The notes under the pieces: generated by a model
The model's input: only the letters and a program-made list of their open reading frames with translations
What the model was told of the DNA's origin: nothing
Database searches by the model: none
Program-made: the position numbers and the translations under genes
Part shown: piece after piece, positions 34,624 through 43,445 of the stretch
Position numbering within the stretch: position 1 is the first letter of the stretch
How the letters are laid out: each line of letters begins with the position of its first letter
NCBI GenBank assembly: GCA_900546715.1
Contig: UREA01000004.1
Coordinates: 1 to 64,000 of the forward strand
DNA from: an uncultured Mycoplasmatota bacterium
Lineage (GTDB): Bacteria; Bacillota_I; Bacilli_A; RF39; UBA660
DNA length: 64,000 bases
Direction: 5' to 3'

Positions 34624-36654
34624 TTATTTCTTTATCTTAAACATAAATTTAACATTACTATTCCAAAATCTTTTTAATCTCTTAGGTTCAGTAATTATCC
34701 TATAAAACCATTCTAAATTAAGTTTAATAAATATCTTTGGTGCTCGCATTTTAGCTCCACTTAAAACATCAAAAGAGCCACCTACTCCAATATATATACC
34801 TTTTTTAGCTTTATCAAAATACTTATAAATTAATTTCTCTTGATTAGGTATACCTAAAGCTACCATACATATATCAGGATTTAATTTAATTATATCTTCC
34901 ATTATTTTATCTTTATCATCAACATAACCATTACTAAATCCAAGTAACTTAATATTTTTATATTCTTTTTTTATTTTTTCCACTAACGCTTGAATAACCT
35001 CTTCTTTAGCTCCAAATAAATACATTGAATATTTATTTGTATTAGCAACATTCAACAAGTGTTCTGTAATATCAATACCTGTAATTCTTTCAGGTATTGA
35101 TATATTTATTTTTCTTGCAACTTTTACAACTGCAATACCATCAGGAACAAAACTATAATTACCATCTAAAATATTTTTTAACTCTTTATCTTTTTCACTC
35201 ATCATTAATGTTTCCGGATTAACAGTAATTATAAATCTTTTATTTTTATTTTTTAAATCCTTATCTAATTCATCAAAGTATTCATTTTTACTTTTACTAT
35301 ATAGTTTTTTTAAATATTCTTGCATAATTTCACCGTATTTATATCTACTATTATTGTTAATTAAAAACATAAATAATATACCTAAATATATACTACAAGA
35401 AGGATAACCGATTATATGTCCCGACAAAAAAGATAACATTAAAAGAAACAATATGGTAAAACTAGCAATAATATTATCTATAGTTTTAAAACAATATTTT
35501 AAAACTAATTTAATCATAAGAACTAAAGGAATCAACAAAACTAATACACCTAAAATACCATAATGAAATAATATATCTAAAAAATCTATCTCAGCATACA
35601 AAATAATATTACAATTATTAATTTGATTATTGTTAGTAAACCCGATTCCAAAAAATTTATTTTCTAAAGTTGAATCTTTATATATATTATATAAAGTATA
35701 TGCTTTATTTTCCCTACCATTCAATAAACCATGAATGACTTTTTCTACTATTTCATTATTTACAACACTAGAAAAGCGATAATATTTCCCACAAGATTCA
35801 TTTTGTAAATTTTTATTTATATTATCATTCTTTTTTACTTCTTTTATAGGATTATCGTTTCCAGTTACATTATTAGAAACATTATTCGTAGTTGGAGCAA
35901 CAAAGGTTAATAAAATAAGTAAACAAAACACTATTAATGAAGAATAACACATAAATTTGTTTTTTCTATTTTTAACAAAATAAATAATTGTAATAAATAA
36001 CATTAATATTATTATACCAAACCAACTAACTTTAGTGCCTATCATAAAAATACTAAATATTATAGGTATAAGTAATAAAATTAATTTTCTATTACTATTT
36101 TCTAGTTTTATAAAGAAGCTTGAAAATAGCATTAAAATAATAGCTCCAATTTCATTACCAGAGTAAAACCAACCTATGGTACCTATAGAATTTAATCTTA
36201 AAGGATATGTAGGAAATCCTGTATTAGTAATTATTGGAATAATTAATAATACAGTATAAATTAGTAAAGTATAAAATAAAATATTATTATAGAAATCCTT
36301 TTTAAATTTGAAATCTTCAGATATACATAAAAATGCCAATATAATAAATCCTGTAAATAAGAATTTAAATAAGCCAACTAACTCCGCAAATAAATTAGAT
36401 TCTGTAAAAATATATGTTTTGGTTAAAAAGAAACCTATAACATATATAAAACATATAACCCAATATATTATATTTAACTTACGATACTTATTTTTACTAA
36501 AAAATAAAATATAAAAAATTAAAAATATACATAATAAAGCTTTATAAATAATGCCTAAAGATATTGGCATAAAGGAATATCTAGCATTTAAAGCAGTAAT
36601 TAAATCAACAAACGGTAATAAAAGTAATACAATTAAACTAATTTTTTCCTTCAT
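34624..36654 (-). CDS. Fusion of a Wzy/O-antigen-ligase-like membrane protein with TagA/CpsF glycosyltransferase
   Basis: The product of about 676 residues starts at the ATG at 36654 (AGGTG upstream), matching the start of its paralogue at 45861. Residues 1 to about 440 form a polymerase/ligase-like membrane part with many helices and a large loop near 265-345. After a linker (EYLKKLYSKSKNEYFDELDK) comes a full WecG/TagA/CpsF domain of about 210 residues with RFIITVNPETL, FVPDGIAVV, ERITGIDITEHLL, NPDICMVALGIPNQEKLI and GVGGSFDVLSG. TagA adds N-acetylmannosamine to the lipid-linked primer of wall teichoic acid. Such a fusion is unusual; these are normally separate proteins. Confidence 0.85.
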   Translation of the reverse strand: MKEKISLIVLLLLPFVDLITALNARYSFMPISLGIIYKALLCIFLIFYILFFSKNKYRKLNIIYWVICFIYVIGFFLTKTYIFTESNLFAELVGLFKFLFTGFIILAFLCISEDFKFKKDFYNNILFYTLLIYTVLLIIPIITNTGFPTYPLRLNSIGTIGWFYSGNEIGAIILMLFSSFFIKLENSNRKLILLLIPIIFSIFMIGTKVSWFGIIILMLFITIIYFVKNRKNKFMCYSSLIVFCLLILLTFVAPTTNNVSNNVTGNDNPIKEVKKNDNINKNLQNESCGKYYRFSSVVNNEIVEKVIHGLLNGRENKAYTLYNIYKDSTLENKFFGIGFTNNNQINNCNIILYAEIDFLDILFHYGILGVLVLLIPLVLMIKLVLKYCFKTIDNIIASFTILFLLMLSFLSGHIIGYPSCSIYLGILFMFLINNNSRYKYGEIMQEYLKKLYSKSKNEYFDELDKDLKNKNKRFIITVNPETLMMSEKDKELKNILDGNYSFVPDGIAVVKVARKINISIPERITGIDITEHLLNVANTNKYSMYLFGAKEEVIQALVEKIKKEYKNIKLLGFSNGYVDDKDKIMEDIIKLNPDICMVALGIPNQEKLIYKYFDKAKKGIYIGVGGSFDVLSGAKMRAPKIFIKLNLEWFYRIITEPKRLKRFWNSNVKFMFKIKK

Positions 36655-37093
36655 TATAAACACCTGGTATTGGTATTTGATCAACACCATTTATTGGCTC
36701 TTGCAGTTTTAAATCTTCTTTTATTTTTGTTGTCGATATTCCTTCAGTTCTATCTAAATATACTACTTCACAGTAATCTTGTAAATAATTAAATTTATCA
36801 CTTCCGGCCCAATCTGATCCCATAACAACTATATCAACTTCATATTTTTCCACATCATTTATTTTTTGTTCCCAATTTTCCTCTGGAATTACTAAATCAA
36901 CATATCTTATTGCTTCTAGCATCTTTTTCCTTGTTTCATAATTATGATATGCTTTTTTTCCTTTTATTTCATTAAATTCATCAGTTGATAATGCTACTAT
37001 TAAATAATCTCCCAAAGCTTTTGCTCTTTGTAATAATCTAATATGTCCATAATGTAATAAATCAAATGTCCCATATGTTAATATTCTCTTCAT
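36638..37093 (-). CDS. tagD: Glycerol-3-phosphate cytidylyltransferase (TagD/TarD)
   Basis: TagD makes CDP-glycerol, the donor for poly(glycerol phosphate) teichoic acid. The 151-residue product has the cytidylyltransferase motifs YGTFDLLHYGHIRLL near 7-21 (HxGH) and RTEGISTTKIKEDL near 118-131. The gene overlaps the TagH-like gene by four bases and the fusion gene start by 17, so it is coupled on both sides. A short extension of about 20 residues follows the usual end. With three TagB/TagF-like genes in the locus, its product has clear users. Confidence 0.95.
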   Translation of the reverse strand: MKRILTYGTFDLLHYGHIRLLQRAKALGDYLIVALSTDEFNEIKGKKAYHNYETRKKMLEAIRYVDLVIPEENWEQKINDVEKYEVDIVVMGSDWAGSDKFNYLQDYCEVVYLDRTEGISTTKIKEDLKLQEPINGVDQIPIPGVYNEGKN

Positions 37094-37830
37094 TCTACCT
37101 CCATAAATTTTTTATATTTATTAATAATTACTTCTGGTTTCCCTCTATCTACTATTTCTCCATCATTAAGCCAAATAGCTTCATCACATAACTCCTTAAT
37201 TGTTCCTAAACTATGAGAAACTATAACAACAGTTCTTTTTTCATCAGATATCAATTCTTTCATTTTATTATAACTTTTTTCTTTGAATTTAGCATCTCCA
37301 ACAGATAAAACTTCATCTATTAAAATAATATCAGTTTCAAGTATTGCTGTTATTGCAAAGGCAAGTTTCGAATACATTCCTGAAGAATATGTTTTAACTG
37401 GTTTATAAATAAATTTACCAATATCTGCAAATTCTATTATATCTTTTTCTTTATTTTTTATTTCTTCTTCACTAAAACCTAAAAGCATTCCTGATAAATA
37501 AATATTTTCATATCCAGTTAATTTATTATTAAAACCTACTCCAATAGATAATAGTGATACAGAATTATTATGTAAATTAATACTGCCTTTATCTGGTGAA
37601 AAAATTCCCGCAATAGCTCGAAGTAACGTTGATTTTCCACTACCATTTTTTCCTATAATTCCGAGTATCTTTCCTTCTTCTACTTCAAAACTAACCCCTT
37701 TTAGTGCTTCAAATTCTTCAACCTTTTTTTTCTTTTTACTCCAAGATGCTCTTATTGATGTCTTATCTAATTCCTGGTATACTATGTGTAAGTTTTTAAC
37801 CGTAATTGCAATATTTTTTTTATTTTCCAT
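37090..37830 (-). CDS. tagH: Teichoic acid/polysaccharide ABC exporter ATPase (TagH-like)
   Basis: This ATPase of the TagH/RfbE class exports lipid-linked polymer with the permease upstream. The 246-residue product has Walker A GIIGKNGSGKSTLL near 55-68, the signature TYSSGMYSKLAFAI near 148 and Walker B IILIDEVLSVGD near 168. The N-terminal part has the family insert with basic residues (SWSKKKKKVEEFEALKGVSF). It lacks the long C-terminal extracellular part of Bacillus TagH. It starts with TAATG at the end of the permease gene. A second such pair exists at 55-57 kb. Confidence 0.92.
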   Translation of the reverse strand: MENKKNIAITVKNLHIVYQELDKTSIRASWSKKKKKVEEFEALKGVSFEVEEGKILGIIGKNGSGKSTLLRAIAGIFSPDKGSINLHNNSVSLLSIGVGFNNKLTGYENIYLSGMLLGFSEEEIKNKEKDIIEFADIGKFIYKPVKTYSSGMYSKLAFAITAILETDIILIDEVLSVGDAKFKEKSYNKMKELISDEKRTVVIVSHSLGTIKELCDEAIWLNDGEIVDRGKPEVIINKYKKFMEVE

Positions 37831-38621
37831 TATATCACCTTTGCATAACTATTTTCACTTTTATGAATAATTTTGATACCTATAATATTTATAATTATTC
37901 CAACCCCTAGCCAAAATAATAGTCCTTCAAAACTAGGTAATTTAGCTTCTAACAAAACTTTACGAAGTTCATCCATACAAAAGGCAATAGGATTTGCTCT
38001 CAACAAAATAAATTGTAATGTTCCATCCAGTTTTTCTCTAATATTGTAAAATATACCAGATAAATAAAAGACCATTCTTAACCCTATTTTAGTTAAATTA
38101 GCTAAATCATTAAACAAAACACCATAATGCATCAATATCATACCAATACCAAAACATAATATATATAAGACTATAATTATTGGTATTGTAAATAATATAT
38201 GCCAAGTAATAGGTACACCTTGAAACAACATTAATATAAAAGCAATAATAAGAGAAATAAACATTTTAAACAAATAAGTATATGATTTAGATAACAATAA
38301 TATATATTTAGGAATATATACTTTAGTTACTAATCCTCTATTGTTAGTTATTAATTTAACACTTCCCGAAATCATTCGATTAAAAAATTCCCATGCAGCA
38401 AGTCCAATAAATACAAATGAAGCAAAATATGGCGTATCATTAGTAAAAATCACACTAAAAATAAAGGTGTAAATTAACATAAAACACAATGGTTCTATAA
38501 TCCACCATAACCAATTTAAATAAGAACCCGCTACTTCACTTTTTAACTCAGCTTTAGCAGATCTTATAGCATACTTATTATATTTTTTTATATTTTTAAA
38601 AAATAATTTAATGTTTTTCAT
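37830..38621 (-). CDS. tagG: Teichoic acid/polysaccharide ABC exporter permease (TagG-like)
   Basis: The 263-residue product is an ABC-2 permease with six membrane helices. The N-terminal amphipathic part (LKSEVAGSYLNWLWWIIEPL) and the GIGMILMHYGVLFNDLANL and FYLSGIFYNIREKLDG blocks are as in TagG/Wzm proteins. It works with the TagH-like ATPase directly downstream. It starts the leftmost operon of the locus after the terminator at 38677-38707; the ribosome site is GAGG nine bases before the ATG. Confidence 0.92.
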   Translation of the reverse strand: MKNIKLFFKNIKKYNKYAIRSAKAELKSEVAGSYLNWLWWIIEPLCFMLIYTFIFSVIFTNDTPYFASFVFIGLAAWEFFNRMISGSVKLITNNRGLVTKVYIPKYILLLSKSYTYLFKMFISLIIAFILMLFQGVPITWHILFTIPIIIVLYILCFGIGMILMHYGVLFNDLANLTKIGLRMVFYLSGIFYNIREKLDGTLQFILLRANPIAFCMDELRKVLLEAKLPSFEGLLFWLGVGIIINIIGIKIIHKSENSYAKVI

Positions 38622-38676
38622 TACTACAACCTCTATTTTATTTTAACAAATATAATGGGCAAAGTCTATAATTTAT

Positions 38677-38707
38677 CAAAAAAATAGATTTGTCAAACAA
38701 ATCTATT
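38677..38707 (-). terminator. Terminator after the TagF-GT4 gene
   Basis: On the minus strand AATAGATTTG pairs with CAAATCTATT around TTTGA, followed by TTTTTTG. It splits the glycopolymer locus into separate transcripts. Confidence 0.8.
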
Positions 38708-38716
38708 CTCCAACAA

Positions 38717-40987
38717 CTAGTTATCATCATTAATAAATTCAATAAATTTTTCTGTAACTACTTTTCTTGAATATTTTTTTTCTATTTCTTCGTAATTATT
38801 AACCAGTTCTTTTTTTGTAGTTTTATATAATTTGTTTATTTTTTCAGTTAAGTCTTCGTATGACTCAATATAACAATTAGGTATATTGTTCATTACTTCT
38901 AAAGAACCAGGATTTTTCTTACAAAAAACCTTTTTTCCATTTAAAATAGCTTCAAAATAAGTCATACCAAAACTATGATTAATTGAAAAGTCTATCATAA
39001 CATCGTGCTTATTAAGTTCGCCCCTTACATTTTGAGTTACTCCTTTATAACGAATTATATCATATAAATCATTATCAACTAATTCATTTAAAAACTCATC
39101 AACGTAATCTCCACCACCAAAAACATCAATTACTAAATTATTAATATTATTTTCTTTCAAATATTTACCATAATTAATTAAATTTTGCAAATCATCAATT
39201 CTATCTCTGTTTACTCTAACTAAATATATTCCTAAATAAACTTTTTTCTTTTTTATTTTTCTTATTTGTGACTTATCAATAATCTTATAACTCTCCAACG
39301 TATTACCGGAAATTAAAAATTTTTCATAATTATTGTAATTATATTTTTTTTCAATTGCAATTCTATTTTGTTCGGTTACAAATACTGCTTTAGGTATTCT
39401 TGTTTTTTTTATTTGTTCCATAGCACCTGGAAAAACACTATCCATCACATCAGCTAAGCAATGAAAAAAATAGATTTTATTTTTTACAAAGGGGGAAGTA
39501 CAGTCATTTAAAAATAAATGTAAACTTTCCCTTGTAGATATTAAAGTTTTCGTTTTTATATTTTTCATTAACTTTGTCAATTGATAACCACAATAAGGAT
39601 GTAACAAATTCATATTATAATCATATTTTAAATAACTAAAATTTCTTTTAAAGTTATGAATATTTCTCAATAATTTTTCTTTTAATGATTTTGTTTTTTT
39701 AAAAAACAAATAATTAAGATTTAAAGCACATGGCATATTTTGTGATTTCTCTGCCCTCTTTAAAGACAATAATTCTACTAAATATCCTTTTTCCAACAAC
39801 CCTTCAGCCAAAGCTCTAGTAGCATTTACAGTGCCACCAACACCATAAAAATTATATCCAATAAATGTTATCTTATTATTTTGAATATTGTAAAAATAAT
39901 CATAAATACGGTCTATGTGTTTACCTTGTTTAATATAATTATAATTTATTTTTTTAGGCAAACGTTTTTTAAAAAAATCATTAACTGCATAATCTTCACT
40001 TAATATAGAATTTATAAGATCTTTAGAATCTGTAATATTAAACTCATTCAATTCATCTATACTGCAATATGTTTTTCTCTTTTTTAAATAACTATCTAAA
40101 TCCGGTTGAAATAAAATAACGGGTTTATTTAAAAATGCAAAATCAAAGCCAACAGAAGAATAATCCGTAATTAGTAACTTGCTACTTGCCAATTCATCCA
40201 TTACATCCACTTCATTTTGTGAAACGAATTTTATAAAATTTGAATTAAGATGATTTATTTCATCAATTACTTCATTTAAAAATTTGTCTTTAAAAAAAGA
40301 ATGTACACAAATTTTAAGAACAATATTTTTTTCTGTCAAATACTTTAATAATTCTTTGGAAAAAACAACTTGTTTAATTTTTTTTATAAATATTTTAGTA
40401 TCAATATTATCACCAAAATACTCTCTCCATGTCATAAACCATAAAATTTGATTTTAGTCATTGTATTTTTCCTCTTTTTTTAATAACTCTATATATCTAG
40501 GAAAATACTCTGCATAAAACAATTGATAATCTTTAAATTTATTACATTTTATTAAATCGTTTTTTATTAATGGATTATAATAACAAAATCTAAACATATT
40601 ATTATTATAGGATTGTCCTGTATATCCTAACTGTTTAATTGCTGTTATACCATGTTGTAAATAAATTGTAGTTTTTTTTACTTTTAAAATGATCTTTTTT
40701 CCAAGAAATTTATTAGGAACTACATCCAAGTATGATAAAGTAACAAAAAACATGTCTGAAGAAAAATACATTTTATAATGTTTTAAACTATTTCTCCACA
40801 AAATTAATTTCTTTAAATTATTAGGAAGACTTTTATAAAATTCTTTATTATTTTTATTTTTTTCCATAACAAAATATTTTTCAACATTATCATCTTTTTC
40901 GACTATATGTTTCCAATAATAATAAGAATTATTATTATGAGTCCTCCCCTCGTTTTCACCTATTAACCATATAAACTTACTATTCAT
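38717..40987 (-). pseudogene. TagF-like polymerase fused to GT4 glycosyltransferase, interrupted by in-frame TAA
   Basis: One frame of 757 codons runs from 40987 to 38717 with a single TAA at 40454-40456. Before the stop lies the first half of a CDP-glycerol glycerophosphotransferase domain (TIYLQHGITAIKQLG); after it, starting NQILWFMTWREYFGD, come the second half (LITDYSSVGFDFAFLNKPVI) and then a GT4 glycosyltransferase (FYGVGGTVNATRALAEGLL). In intact relatives the segment before MTWRE is continuous, so the stop divides a domain. AAA to TAA is one base change. Either the gene is dead, or rare readthrough or reversion restores it. AAGGTG precedes the ATG. Confidence 0.8.
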
Positions 40988-40999
40988 ATTTAATACACC

Positions 41000-42259
41000 T
41001 TACCCTTTACTTAATATTTTCTCTACTACTCTTTCTGTAGCATTTCCATCTTCTAAATAATTAAATTTCTCATTAAATTTTTTATACGTATTAAAATATT
41101 TTTTTTTGTTTTTATCTATACTTTTTATTTCTTTAACTAAATCTTTTTCATTTTCTACAATTGGTCCCGGCAATTCCTTTAAATTAATATAAAAATCTCT
41201 TAATTTATTTTTATATTCCTTTAGATCATACATATAAAATATAATAGGTCTTTTTAATATTGCATAATCAAAAAATACACTAGAATAATCTGTGATTAAT
41301 AAATCACTTATTATATATAAATCATTTATATCGTCATATTGACTAACATTATAAACAAAACCTTTATATTCATCTAAATTAATATAATTAGCAATAAAAT
41401 AATGTGATCTAAATAATAATATATAATCTTCTCCAAATAATATTTGTAATTTTTTAAAATTGATTTCTGGTTCATATACATAACCAACACCAGACTCATG
41501 TTGATTATCTCTCCATGTCGGAGCATATAAAATAATCTTTTTATTTTTAGGAATATTTAGGTCTTTTCTTACTCTATCAACATCTTTTTGTGTATAGTTT
41601 ATCAAAAAATCATTCCGTGGATATCCTTCTTCAATTATAATATTTTCTTTATTATACTTTTTTAAATTAAAGGCACTTCTAAATTTTTCAGAACAAAATT
41701 TAGAAGGAGATACCATATAGTCATATTTTTTTGCATCAATTCTATATTTTTTTCTAATATCTTTTAAACTATTCATAGCATTTCCACCCTCAACAGTAAT
41801 ATCATAACCTAATTTTTTTAATGGTGTTCCATGCCAACACTGAATATATTTTTGACTTTTCTTTTTTAAAATTACATCTGGTATACGAGAATTAGTTATC
41901 CAATATTTTGCTTTAGCATAATATTGATAATATTTTTTTGACTTATACTTTACTACTATAGTATTTTTATTTTTTTCTAAAAATTTATAATCTTCAATAT
42001 TTTTAAAAAACCAAATAAAATTATATGAACTATATTTTTTATTATGTAACATATATTCATATATAGCTTTAGGACTACAAGCATAACTTCTACCCATATA
42101 CGCCTCAAAAACTATTGTATTAGAATCAACATTAGTAGTAAAATAATATTTAATATATCGTAGCCTACCCATAATATTTCTAACTTTTCTAAGAAGGACC
42201 ATAAACCAATGATGCATTTTGGCATAATTTAGCAATACTTTTTTAATTTTCTTTATCAT
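41000..42259 (-). CDS. CDP-glycerol glycerophosphotransferase (TagF/TagB family)
   Basis: The 419-residue product extends poly(glycerol phosphate)-type chains from CDP-glycerol. Family blocks are present: WITNSRIPDVILKKK, IQCWHGTPLKKLGYDI near 155-170, ILYAPTWRDNQHESGVGY near 240, and LLITDYSSVFFDYAILKRPIIFYMYDLKEY near 325-355. A basic amphipathic N-terminus probably binds the membrane. It overlaps the previous transferase gene by 17 bases. Whether the unit is glycerol phosphate or ribitol phosphate cannot be told, although tagD in the locus favours glycerol. Confidence 0.93.
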   Translation of the reverse strand: MIKKIKKVLLNYAKMHHWFMVLLRKVRNIMGRLRYIKYYFTTNVDSNTIVFEAYMGRSYACSPKAIYEYMLHNKKYSSYNFIWFFKNIEDYKFLEKNKNTIVVKYKSKKYYQYYAKAKYWITNSRIPDVILKKKSQKYIQCWHGTPLKKLGYDITVEGGNAMNSLKDIRKKYRIDAKKYDYMVSPSKFCSEKFRSAFNLKKYNKENIIIEEGYPRNDFLINYTQKDVDRVRKDLNIPKNKKIILYAPTWRDNQHESGVGYVYEPEINFKKLQILFGEDYILLFRSHYFIANYINLDEYKGFVYNVSQYDDINDLYIISDLLITDYSSVFFDYAILKRPIIFYMYDLKEYKNKLRDFYINLKELPGPIVENEKDLVKEIKSIDKNKKKYFNTYKKFNEKFNYLEDGNATERVVEKILSKG

Positions 42260-43367
42260 AGTACACTCCTTTTTTTAATATAAAATTACATATGTTTTTT
42301 GTAACAGTCCCATGAGTATTACAAATATATTTATTTTTGAAATTTCGTATTACATTCAAATCATACTTATTTTTATCTATATTTTCAAATAAAGACTTAG
42401 CATCTTTAAATACATATCTTGGAAAAGCTTTTTCTAAATCAATATTTAATCCTGGATTATTTCTATATTCTTCATAATCATACACATATAAATACACTGG
42501 CTTTTCTAATATCGAAGCTTCAATAGAAATTGCAGAATAATCAGTAACAACAATATCTGCAATTGATAAAAGTTGTAAAGAAGTAAAATCTTCACAATAA
42601 AATAAATTTTTAATTTTCCTACTTTTATCAATATTCATATTTGGATGTTCTTTTATAATTAGTGCATATTTATTTAAATTTACGTTATTTATTAATTCAT
42701 CAATTTTATAATTATTATCATCTCTAAATGTTGGAACATATAATATTGTTTTTCTCTTTATTAATTCTGGATATTTTTTATATATTTTATTGCGATTTAT
42801 TTTATTATATGAAAGTATATAATCTATTCTTGGCAACCCCAAATTAACAAAATAACTTTGTGGATAATTAAAAGCTTTCAAAAAATACCTTGTCATAGCT
42901 TTTGAACCAGATATTATATAATCATAATTTTTATGCATATGTAAAATCTTTGCAATTTTTATTTTTCTTGGTGTATTTAAAGTTTGGTATCCAAATTTTT
43001 TTATAGCCCCTAGAGCATGCCACATTTGAATAATTGTAAGATTCTTTTTATGCTTTAAATTACTAATTGTAATATTATAACCATCGGTTATACATACTTT
43101 ACTAGTTGCCAAATGATACATTTGAAAGAATGTATTCTTTATATTTTTTAAATTATCCTTTATATTTTTTCGAGTCCTTTTATTTAAAAAAACTATTTTT
43201 ATAGTATTATCTGTTTTATTAATTTCCTTGGCCAACATTCTAAAATCTAGTGAAGGCTTATCAGATTGTCTACTTATAAATACTATTTTATTTTTGGTTG
43301 GAAAAAGTTTTAAAAAAATATAAATTATATTTAAAATAAAAACTCCTATATACAATATTATAGACAT
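42243..43367 (-). CDS. CDP-glycerol glycerophosphotransferase (TagB-like)
   Basis: The product of about 374 residues has a membrane-binding N-terminus (IILYIGVFILNIIYIFLKLF), then the family blocks TIIQMWHALGAIKKFGYQTL near 125-144, ILYVPTFRDDNNYKID, and DIVVTDYSAISIEASILEKPVYLYVYDYEEY. I start at 43367 because AGGTGG lies just before; the frame is open to 43421. Such enzymes with an N-terminal hydrophobic part act as the primase TagB or a short-chain polymerase. It opens the operon after the terminator at 43424-43445 and has its own promoter. Confidence 0.9.
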   Translation of the reverse strand: MSIILYIGVFILNIIYIFLKLFPTKNKIVFISRQSDKPSLDFRMLAKEINKTDNTIKIVFLNKRTRKNIKDNLKNIKNTFFQMYHLATSKVCITDGYNITISNLKHKKNLTIIQMWHALGAIKKFGYQTLNTPRKIKIAKILHMHKNYDYIISGSKAMTRYFLKAFNYPQSYFVNLGLPRIDYILSYNKINRNKIYKKYPELIKRKTILYVPTFRDDNNYKIDELINNVNLNKYALIIKEHPNMNIDKSRKIKNLFYCEDFTSLQLLSIADIVVTDYSAISIEASILEKPVYLYVYDYEEYRNNPGLNIDLEKAFPRYVFKDAKSLFENIDKNKYDLNVIRNFKNKYICNTHGTVTKNICNFILKKGVYYDKEN

Positions 43368-43391
43368 AAAACCACCTAAAACTATAAACTT

Positions 43392-43420
43392 ATTATAACA
43401 TGATTCGACATTATTGTACA
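43392..43420 (-). promoter_or_regulatory. Promoter of the TagB-TagF operon
   Basis: On the minus strand TATAAT (43392-43397) has TG one base before it (extended -10), with a weak -35 TGTACA (43415-43420) 17 bases upstream. Confidence 0.5.
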
Positions 43421-43423
43421 TAA

Positions 43424-43445
43424 AAATGTTGCCATGGCAACATTT
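43424..43445 (-). terminator. Palindromic terminator after the Wzy-GT4 gene
   Basis: AAATGTTGCC and GGCAACATTT flank AT, a perfect 22-base palindrome starting at the stop codon, followed by TTTATG on the minus strand. Confidence 0.65.
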
